Assembly (NCBI GenBank): GCA_004552195.1
Contig: SFPC01000052.1
Location: 1 to 12,933 of the forward strand
Length of the DNA: 12,933 bases
DNA from: Bacteroidales bacterium
Lineage (GTDB): Bacteria > Bacteroidota > Bacteroidia > Bacteroidales > Bacteroidaceae
Direction of reading: 5' to 3'
Shown: one piece after another, positions 7,838 to 12,933 of the stretch
Position numbering within the stretch: position 1 is the first letter of the stretch
How the letters are laid out: each line of letters starts with the position of its first letter
The notes under the pieces: generated by a model
Databases searched by the model: none
Told to the model about the DNA's origin: nothing
Seen by the model: only the letters and a program-made list of their open reading frames with translations
Position numbers and translations under genes: made by a program

Positions 7838-8923
7838 TTAAAAGTGCCAACCCATTGCCACGCAAAGGGCCATGAGCACAAGGTTTACCATGCTGAAAGG
7901 AACCAGATACTTCCATTCGAGCGAAAGAATCTGGTCAATACGCAGACGCGGGAAGGTCCAGCGCAACCACATCAGCAAGAACACGACAAAGAAAGTCTTA
8001 CCCAAGAACCAAACCGCACCGGGGATGAGGTCCATCACACCGTTGAAGCCGTCGAGGCCGCAGATGTGAAGGGGAGCCCAACCGCCCAGGAAGATGGTCG
8101 AAGCCATACCGGCACAGATGAAGAGGTTGAGGTATTCGGCCAGGTAGTAGTAGCCGAAGTGCATACCCGAATATTCCGTGTGGTAACCGGCTGTCAGCTC
8201 GCTTTCGCACTCGGGCAAGTCGAACGGGCCACGGTTACACTCGGCATTGCCTGCCACCAAGTAGATGAGGAAGGCGATGACGGCGGGCACATGGCCGCGC
8301 ACGATGTTCCAGCCGTTGACGTACTGGTCCTGGCAGATTTCGCTGAACGACATGGTGCCTGTGAGGCAAATCATGGCGAGCATGGTCAGGCCGATGCTGA
8401 GTTCGTAGCTGATAATCTGTGCACCGCTACGCATGGCACCGATGAGCGAATACTTGTTGTTACTGCTCCATCCGGCCAGCAGGATACCTACTACCCCGAT
8501 GGAAGAAATGGCCAGGAAGAAGAACACGCCGACATTGAAGTCGATGATGTGCGCGCCCTTGTTCCAGGGCAAGCAGCTGAAGGTGACCATCGAGGCTGTC
8601 ACAACGAGGAAGGGGGCCAGGTTGTGCAGGAAGAGGTCGCTCTGCCGCATACTGATAATCTCCTTGGTCAGCATCTTGAACACGTCGCTGAACACCTGGA
8701 GAAGTCCCCACTTACCCACACGCATCGGGCCAAGGCGGCACTGGAAGAATGCGCAGACCTTGCGTTCCATGTAGATAAGGGCGATGGCAAACACGGCATA
8801 GAGGGTGATGATGGCCAATGCCACGAGTACGCTCTCCGTCAGGATGGCGCCCCATTCGGCAAAGCCACAGGTTCCCATGAGGAAGTCGTGAAGCCAAGTT
8901 GTTATTATTGAAAAATCAAACAT
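7838..8923 (-). CDS. nuoH: NADH-quinone oxidoreductase subunit H (complex I membrane arm, quinone tunnel)
   Basis: This 361-residue membrane subunit lines the quinone-access tunnel and links the peripheral arm to the proton pumps. Both family signatures are intact. The first is YMERKVCAFFQCRLGPMRVG at residues 51-70. The second region covers AMRSGAQIISYE at 163-174, RGPFDLPECESELTAGY at 231-247 and TEYSGM at 249-254. The length matches the family. The ATG at 8923 lacks a strong Shine-Dalgarno and is preceded by an A/T-rich stretch. In most organisms with this gene set nuoH follows nuoD closely. Here a 598-base interval with a four-helix-bundle gene intervenes, and nuoG is absent. Confidence 0.97.
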   Translation of the reverse strand: MFDFSIITTWLHDFLMGTCGFAEWGAILTESVLVALAIITLYAVFAIALIYMERKVCAFFQCRLGPMRVGKWGLLQVFSDVFKMLTKEIISMRQSDLFLHNLAPFLVVTASMVTFSCLPWNKGAHIIDFNVGVFFFLAISSIGVVGILLAGWSSNNKYSLIGAMRSGAQIISYELSIGLTMLAMICLTGTMSFSEICQDQYVNGWNIVRGHVPAVIAFLIYLVAGNAECNRGPFDLPECESELTAGYHTEYSGMHFGYYYLAEYLNLFICAGMASTIFLGGWAPLHICGLDGFNGVMDLIPGAVWFLGKTFFVVFLLMWLRWTFPRLRIDQILSLEWKYLVPFSMVNLVLMALCVAMGWHF

Positions 8924-8949
8924 AGAATTTATAAAAGTTATCAGGTCTG

Positions 8950-8973
8950 AGGTTATGAGGTTATAAAGTTACT
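8950..8973. repeat. Left arm of 24-base perfect inverted repeat around the four-helix-bundle gene
   Basis: Plus strand: AGGTTATGAGGTTATAAAGT, then TACT. It is the exact reverse complement of 9478-9501. A further complementary pair lies just inside: GCGATTGC at 8978-8985 against GCAGTCGC at 9464-9471 (seven Watson-Crick pairs plus one mismatch or wobble). Weaker matching continues outward. It lies 26 bases upstream of the nuoH start. Confidence 0.9.
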
Positions 8974-9034
8974 CTATGCGATTGCATAAGGCGGAACTTC
9001 TACCTCAGCCCCAAGGCCATGAATAGTTTATTCT

Positions 9035-9412
9035 TTATTCTTCAGCAAACTTATACTTCAGCCCTCTCATCAACTTCAGTGTAAAAGCAAAAGAAGGCTT
9101 CATATTTTCCACTTCTTCTTTATCAATATAACCTAAATCTACAGCAACAACCAACTGGCTGTAGACTTCGGCCATTGAACCGTATGCAATCTCAAGAAAA
9201 TGAATTTTCTCTTTCACCGAATTGCGTCCGCTACCTTCTGCAATATTAGAAGTTACGGATATCATTGCCCGGCGGATTTGAGAACTCAATGCATACTTTT
9301 CATAGTCTGGAAAGTTGCTGCAAAGCTCATATACTTGTTTTGTGAGCATTCGAGCCTCTTGCCAAGCTCTGAGTTGTTCAAAAGAAAAAAGCGAATCGTC
9401 AGAAGAAATCAT
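9035..9412 (-). CDS. Four-helix-bundle protein, 23S rRNA IVS (S23/TIGR02436) family
   Basis: This 125-residue soluble protein has the pattern of the S23/TIGR02436 family, encoded by intervening sequences in some bacterial 23S rRNA genes and by many stand-alone genes in Bacteroidetes; the Avd protein of diversity-generating retroelements shares the fold. Visible helices: 1, FEQLRAWQEARMLTKQVYEL (about 11-30); 2, the hallmark SSQIRRAMISVTSNIAEGSGR (43-63, written here as SSQIRRAMISV plus TSNIAEGSGR); 3, KEKIHFLEIAYGSMAEVYSQ (67-86) with LGYI at 93-96; 4, EEVENMKPSFAFTLKLMRGL (99-118). Basic residues in helix 2 could bind nucleic acid. No catalytic motif is seen, and the cellular role of such orphans is not established. 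It is much lower in GC than its neighbours and is bracketed by a perfect inverted repeat, so it looks inserted between nuoCD and nuoH. Promoter not identified; it may be read through from nuoA. Confidence 0.9.
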   Translation of the reverse strand: MISSDDSLFSFEQLRAWQEARMLTKQVYELCSNFPDYEKYALSSQIRRAMISVTSNIAEGSGRNSVKEKIHFLEIAYGSMAEVYSQLVVAVDLGYIDKEEVENMKPSFAFTLKLMRGLKYKFAEE

Positions 9413-9467
9413 AGTTCAAGAATTATAAGTGAGAAATCGGACTTGGTTACGTTGCAAGGATAAGCAG

Positions 9468-9518
9468 TCGCTCAAGAAGTAACTTTATAACCTCATAACC
9501 TATTCCCTTATAACCCTC
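9468..9518. repeat. Intergenic repeat copy; contains right arm (9478-9501) of the inverted repeat
   Basis: The block starts TCGCTCAAG, continues through the 24-base arm at 9478-9501, and ends with a second TTATAACC unit (CCCTTATAACCCTCTC). It begins right after the nuoCD stop and is homologous to the copies at 4284-4337 and 6346-6395, which share the CGCTCA start and the two TTATAACC units. The 24-base core is the perfect reverse complement of 8950-8973. Confidence 0.85.
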
Positions 9519-9521
9519 TCG

Positions 9522-11204
9522 CTATCGGTCAACATCGGGGACTACGTAATCGACAGTTCCGCCAATGGTGATGAGGTCTGCCAACATATTTCCTCGGCAA
9601 ACGGTGTCCATCACGGCCACGAGGGGCAGACCCGTCGAACGGTAGTGTAGACGGTAGGGGCTCTTGTCGCCCTTGCTCTCTATCAGCACGCCGAAACGGC
9701 CACGCGAGCCTTCCACTTCGCTGTAGAAAGTGCCGGCGGGCAGCTTGATGATGGGCTTCATCTTCTCCTGGAAGTTGCCTTCGGGGATGTTGTCGATGAG
9801 CTGCTCAATGATGTTCAAGCTTTCGAGGATTTCGTCGAGACGGATCATGTAGCGGGCGAAGGAGTCGCCTTCCGTGCGCACCACTTCGTTGAACTGCACG
9901 CGGTCGTAAGCTGCGTAGGGACGGAGCTTGCGGAGGTCGTTGTGCCAACCCGAGGCACGGCCCGTACCACCCGTACAGCCGAAGGAGATGACTTGCTCCT
10001 TGGTGAGCACACCCACTCCCTTCGAGCGGTTCTGGAAGATGACGTTGCCCGTGAAAATGTCGTGATACTCTTGGATGTTCTTCCGCATATAGGGGATGAA
10101 CTCCTTCACGCGCTTCACAAAGTTCGGGTGAATGTCGGCCATCACGCCGCCAATCGTGTTGTAGTTCAGGATGAGGCGGCCGCCACACGTTTCCTCGAAG
10201 ATGTCAAGGATTTTCTCACGGTCGCGGAAACCGTAGAGGAAAGCCGTCGTGGCACCGAGGTCTTGGCAGAGACAGCTGAAGAACAGGATGTGCGAGTCGA
10301 TACGCTGCAGCTCGTCCATAATCGTACGGATCACCTGCACGCGGTCGCTCACCTCCACGCCCATGGCCTGCTCGATACACATACAGAGCGCGTGGCGGTT
10401 CTGCATTGCGCCGAGATAGTCAAGGCGGTCCGTCAGGGCCAGCGTCTGCGGGTAAGTCATCTGTTCGCTGATTTTCTCCACACCACGGTGAATATAGCCC
10501 AAGTGCGGGTCAATCTTGGTGATGCGTTCACCCTCCAGCGCCACACGGAAGTGAAGCACACCGTGGGTTGAGGGGTGTTGCGGACCGATGTTCACCACAT
10601 AGTCGTCCTTATCCCAAATGCGGTGTTCCACCTTTTCCACATGGCCGTCCTCACCGAGGCGGTACTCCGTGGTGAAGTCGCTCAGTGGTTCGTTCGTCAT
10701 GCGGAGCGGATTGTTCTCCTCCGTCGCGTCGTCCTTGCGGAAGGGGAAGCCCACCCAGTCCTCGCGCATGAACAAGCGGCGCATATCGGGGTGGTTCGTG
10801 AAGACGATGCCGTAGAAGTCATACACTTCACGTTCGTAAGTGTGGGCAATGTCCCATAAGTCGCAAACGGAAGGCAACATGGGGTTCTCCCTGTCGGGAC
10901 ACACGCATTTCACGCAAGCCTGCTTGCCGTTGGTGGTGTTTTCCAGTTGGTAAACCACTCCCAGTCCTTCCTCCATCCAGTCTTCACCGGTGAGGTTCAG
11001 CAGGAAGTCCATGCCCTCCTTGTCGTGCAGGCGTACCATTTCGGCGCGCAGGGCAGCCGGTTCCACTACGGTGGGTTTCAGCTCGTTCACTGCAGGTTTG
11101 GCAGGAGCGGCGGGCTTGGCAGCCGCAGCGGGCCGGGGAGCGGCCGCAGCGGGTTTGGCAGCAGCCTGCGGGGCGGCTGCCGTAGGTTTCAATTCTTCGC
11201 TCAT
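9522..11204 (-). CDS. nuoCD: Fused NADH-quinone oxidoreductase subunits C and D
   Basis: This 560-residue peripheral-arm protein joins the 30-kDa (NuoC) and 49-kDa (NuoD) subunits. The NuoC part runs from about 50 to 165, with EREVYDFYGIVFTNHPDMRR (124-143) and DWVGFPFRKD (149-158). The NuoD part runs from about 200 to 560, with NIGPQHPSTHGVLHFR (205-220), DPHLGYIHRGVEKI and DRLDYLGAMQNRHAL. The quinone-site pair is His214 and Tyr263, 49 residues apart, the same spacing as His38 and Tyr87 in Thermus Nqo4. The end KSPYRLHYRST...VDR is typical. Residues 8-40 are a low-complexity Ala/Pro/Lys extension not found in most homologues. ATG at 11204 overlaps the nuoB stop by four bases (ATGA) and has a good AGGAGG site 7 bases upstream, which fixes the start. 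Confidence 0.96.
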   Translation of the reverse strand: MSEELKPTAAAPQAAAKPAAAAPRPAAAAKPAAPAKPAVNELKPTVVEPAALRAEMVRLHDKEGMDFLLNLTGEDWMEEGLGVVYQLENTTNGKQACVKCVCPDRENPMLPSVCDLWDIAHTYEREVYDFYGIVFTNHPDMRRLFMREDWVGFPFRKDDATEENNPLRMTNEPLSDFTTEYRLGEDGHVEKVEHRIWDKDDYVVNIGPQHPSTHGVLHFRVALEGERITKIDPHLGYIHRGVEKISEQMTYPQTLALTDRLDYLGAMQNRHALCMCIEQAMGVEVSDRVQVIRTIMDELQRIDSHILFFSCLCQDLGATTAFLYGFRDREKILDIFEETCGGRLILNYNTIGGVMADIHPNFVKRVKEFIPYMRKNIQEYHDIFTGNVIFQNRSKGVGVLTKEQVISFGCTGGTGRASGWHNDLRKLRPYAAYDRVQFNEVVRTEGDSFARYMIRLDEILESLNIIEQLIDNIPEGNFQEKMKPIIKLPAGTFYSEVEGSRGRFGVLIESKGDKSPYRLHYRSTGLPLVAVMDTVCRGNMLADLITIGGTVDYVVPDVDR

Positions 11205-11836
11205 GCCAATTCCTCCTCTTTAAATATTTCTTCACCCTTGCGTTCGGCTTCTGCCTTGTAAGGGTCTTTTTCTTTGCGGTTCGTTGTGCCGAAGAAGTTC
11301 TCCACCTTCACGATGCGCTGGAGCTGCATCATGCCGTAGAGGAACGATTCGGGACGCGGCGGACAGCCGGGCACGTAGACGTCGACGGGGATAATCTTGT
11401 CCACACCGTTGAGCACGTGGTACGACTTCGTGAACGGGCCGCCCGATACCGAGCAACCGCCGATGGCCACCACGTATTTCGGATCGGCCATCTGGTCGTA
11501 GAGGCGGCGGAGCACCGGCGCCATCTTCGTGGTAATCGTACCGCATACCAGGATGACGTCGGCCTGACGGGGGCTGTTGCGCGTTACCTCAAAGCCGAAG
11601 CGGGCAATGTCGTAACGTGCGGCGCACACGGCCATAAATTCGATGCCGCAGCAGCTGGTGGCGAAGGTCAGCGGCCAAAGCGAGTTGGAGCGTCCCCAGT
11701 CGATGAGGTCGTCCAGCTTGCGCACAATCACGTTGGCACCGCCGGCATTCAACTCTTCTACGAGTTTCTCGTAGGTTTCATTGTCCTTGAATTCCTCGTA
11801 AGGAATAGACTTGATTTTCGCTCTTTTCATTGCCAT
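11201..11836 (-). CDS. nuoB: NADH-quinone oxidoreductase subunit B ([4Fe-4S] cluster N2)
   Basis: This 211-residue PSST-type subunit carries cluster N2, the last iron-sulfur cluster before quinone. The four ligands are visible: Cys62-Cys63 in ATSCCGIEFM, Cys128 in IGGCSVSGGP and Cys158 in VPGCPPRPE. The tail (residues 187-211) is highly charged (KEKDPYKAEAERKGEEIFKE) and longer than the core needs. Two starts are possible. The ATG at 11836 has AAAGGAG with a 7-base spacer and is preferred. The ATG at 11830 forms an ATGA overlap with the nuoA stop but has a 13-base spacer. With the preferred start, nuoA and nuoB overlap by 10 bases, so translation is probably coupled. Confidence 0.97.
   Translation of the reverse strand: MAMKRAKIKSIPYEEFKDNETYEKLVEELNAGGANVIVRKLDDLIDWGRSNSLWPLTFATSCCGIEFMAVCAARYDIARFGFEVTRNSPRQADVILVCGTITTKMAPVLRRLYDQMADPKYVVAIGGCSVSGGPFTKSYHVLNGVDKIIPVDVYVPGCPPRPESFLYGMMQLQRIVKVENFFGTTNRKEKDPYKAEAERKGEEIFKEEELA
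11212..11217 (-). promoter_or_regulatory. Strong Shine-Dalgarno of nuoCD inside nuoB
   Basis: Minus-strand AGGAGG lies 7 bases before the nuoCD ATG, within the last codons of nuoB. Strong sites like this are uncommon in Bacteroides and support the start at 11204 over later Met codons, which means the Ala/Pro-rich extension is translated. Confidence 0.75.
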
Positions 11837-12177
11837 TTCAACGCTCCTTTCCTCCAGGCATAGGCCAGGCCCAGAACTAAAATGAACAAGAAGAAGAGCA
11901 CGCTGATCAGGCCCGCAGGACCCAATGAGCGCATCACGACGGCCCAGGGGAAGAGGAACATCGTTTCAACGTCGAACATCAAAAAGAGAATGGCAAAGAG
12001 GTAGTAACCGATGCGGAACTGCATCCAGGAGCGTCCGCGCGTCGGAATACCACATTCGTAAGCCTCCTCCTTCTGAGCGTTGTAGCTGCGCGGCGAAATC
12101 AGTTTGGCCAAAATCGTCACCACGCCTACGAACGCCAACCCTGTCAGCAAAGCAGTGACAAATAAGGTAAAGTTCAT
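11827..12177 (-). CDS. nuoA: NADH-quinone oxidoreductase subunit A (complex I membrane arm)
   Basis: This 116-residue, three-helix subunit sits where the peripheral and membrane arms meet, next to NuoH and NuoJ. The family marks are present: YECGIPTRGRSW (Glu41, Cys42, Gly43) in the loop that in other species moves with quinone-site conformation, and LMFDVETMFLFPWA (Asp69, Glu71) in helix 2. Both length and architecture are normal. It is the first gene of the operon. The ATG at 12177 is preceded by an AT-rich leader without a clear Shine-Dalgarno. The stop overlaps nuoB. Confidence 0.96.
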   Translation of the reverse strand: MNFTLFVTALLTGLAFVGVVTILAKLISPRSYNAQKEEAYECGIPTRGRSWMQFRIGYYLFAILFLMFDVETMFLFPWAVVMRSLGPAGLISVLFFLFILVLGLAYAWRKGALKWQ

Positions 12178-12274
12178 AGCTCTTAAATGTTATGGTTAGT
12201 AATAATATGAATACTCTCAAAGCGGAAAAGAAACGACCCAACATCAGCAAGAGATGCTCGGGAAAAGGAAAACG

Positions 12275-12316
12275 AAAAATCCGCCGAGTGAGGCATAGGG
12301 CCACCCCAACCGACGG
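12275..12316 (-). other. Second terminator-like hairpin in the nuoA leader
   Basis: On the minus strand, CCGTCGG at 12316-12310 can pair with CTCGGCGG-type sequence at 12288-12281. This gives seven pairs including G-U, then a mismatch and two more pairs at the loop side. A T-rich stretch (ATTTTTCGTTTTCC) follows immediately. It is weaker than the first hairpin and lies about 100 bases before nuoA. Function inferred only. Confidence 0.4.
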
Positions 12317-12320
12317 ACAC

Positions 12321-12354
12321 AAAAAAACCGCGAGACAGCTCGCTTGCTGTTCGC
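12321..12354 (-). terminator. Terminator-like hairpin in the nuoA leader
   Basis: Minus-strand GCGAACAGC (12354-12346) pairs with GCTGT plus TCGC (12339-12335 and 12333-12330) around a six-base loop, with one bulged C. The stem is followed by GG and seven consecutive T (12327-12321), the layout of an intrinsic terminator. It lies between the promoter candidate and nuoA, with no minus-strand gene upstream in the window. It could be an attenuator for the operon, or end a transcript from outside the window. Confidence 0.55.
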
Positions 12355-12440
12355 TTTTGATAGTTTTTTACCAGTTGCACACCCGGCGGATGTGCTCACA
12401 TAGCAGCCCTTGTTCACGTTGTTTCGTTTTTTTCCGCTGG

Positions 12441-12476
12441 CAAAGTTAGTTTAATCTCTACATTTATTAGAAAAAA
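12441..12476 (-). promoter_or_regulatory. Promoter candidate for the nuo operon
   Basis: Minus-strand TAACTTTG (12448-12441) matches the Bacteroidetes -7 consensus TAnnTTTG exactly. A T-run at 12476-12471 is in the -33 region, 22 bases upstream, which is slightly wide. The start would be near 12434, giving a leader of about 255 bases before nuoA. No better match to this consensus occurs between here and the gene. Confidence 0.55.
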
Positions 12477-12660
12477 TGCATCTTTTTTTTGTCTTTAATC
12501 CTGGCTGCAGCGTGTCAAAAACCGGAGCAAGCGGTGTTTGATGAATGTTGGGACAATTCTGTGGCATGGGTGGATACTGAATGGTCGTTTGCGGCTTTCG
12601 TTCACGGCTTATGGTGGATAAATGAAGTGGTGCAATTTTCTCATTTTACTATCCTATACA

Positions 12661-12923
12661 TACGTATTTTATTTCCCGAAAAAAAGGTTCATCCCTTCAC
12701 ATAATGCATCTAAACGACTGAAAATCAATGGTTTCGAGTGTGAATACTTGGGCCTTTCAAGCCTTCACACCCTTCACCTCATGGGGTGTGGTCGGGGATG
12801 TCAGGCGTGAATGGTGTGAAGGCTTTGAAAATCCAAGTGTTCACACTTGAAATGTCTGGAAATCAGTCATAAAATGGCATTGTGTGAAAGGGTGAATAGT
12901 TTTTCAAGGAAAAAAATTACGTA
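12661..12923. repeat. 263-base imperfect palindromic element (MITE-like)
   Basis: The arms at 12661-12777 and 12807-12923 (117 bases each) align as reverse complements without a gap around a 29-base centre. By hand count 84 of 117 positions match. The inner 44 bases (12734-12777 against 12807-12850) match at 36, and the block 12688-12707 against 12877-12896 at 17 of 20. TTCACA/TGTGAA occurs repeatedly in it. Each end carries TACGTA, flanked by TATA-containing sequence. No gene is visible from 12178 to 12933; the stretch 12481-12655 shows nothing I can support. Confidence 0.8.
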
Positions 12924-12933
12924 TATAGAGAAG

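Noticed and set aside
7823..8911. 362-codon plus-strand open frame opposite nuoH
   Set aside because: It is almost coextensive with nuoH, which has both family signatures. The plus-strand product is charged low-complexity sequence.
12183..12380. 65-codon minus-strand frame with a GTG start in the nuoA leader, ending 5 bases before nuoA
   Set aside because: It has no Shine-Dalgarno, reads through both hairpins and their T tracts, and its product looks non-coding. A regulatory leader peptide cannot be fully excluded.
12489..12704. 71-codon plus-strand frame with a TTG start and a lipoprotein-like beginning
   Set aside because: The start is poor, there is no promoter, and the frame runs into the palindromic element. 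No family resemblance is seen.
12688..12896. Iterated TTCACA/TGTGAA motifs considered as a CRISPR or tandem array
   Set aside because: The copies alternate in orientation with irregular spacing and are explained by the palindrome. There are no regular spacers.

Overview
The window looks like a Bacteroidales chromosome, probably Bacteroides or a close relative. The evidence is a fused nuoCD in a complex I operon without nuoE, nuoF or nuoG, two promoter candidates of the Bacteroidetes TAnnTTTG type, mostly weak Shine-Dalgarno sites, and a stand-alone S23-type four-helix-bundle gene. Every convincing gene is on the minus strand, so transcription runs from high to low coordinates.

Layout in transcription order. 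Positions 12661-12923 hold a long, gap-free imperfect palindrome that looks like a MITE or other repeat element. A promoter candidate follows at 12441-12476, then a leader of about 250 bases with two terminator-like hairpins (12321-12354 and 12275-12316). The respiratory complex I operon comes next: nuoA, nuoB, nuoCD, an inserted four-helix-bundle gene, then nuoH, nuoI, nuoJ, nuoK, nuoL, nuoM and nuoN (12177 to 1172). It ends at a strong hairpin terminator (1095-1136). A separately promoted metal-efflux-type permease (897 to 1) runs off the left edge.

Together the nuo genes supply the quinone-reducing connecting arm (NuoB, NuoCD, NuoI) and the whole proton-pumping membrane arm (NuoA, H, J, K, L, M, N). 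The NADH-oxidising module is absent, so the electron donor cannot be read from this locus.

The most unusual part is 8950-9501. A 24-base perfect inverted repeat brackets the four-helix-bundle gene between nuoCD and nuoH. This resembles the intervening sequences of bacterial 23S rRNA, but sits inside a protein-coding operon. Related repeats, rich in TTATAACCTCAT, lie in the nuoK-nuoL and nuoL-nuoM gaps. The operon genes are GC-rich (57% in one 60-base sample), while the inserted gene (38%) and the permease (43%) are much lower. I saw no tRNA, rRNA, CRISPR array or transposase gene.
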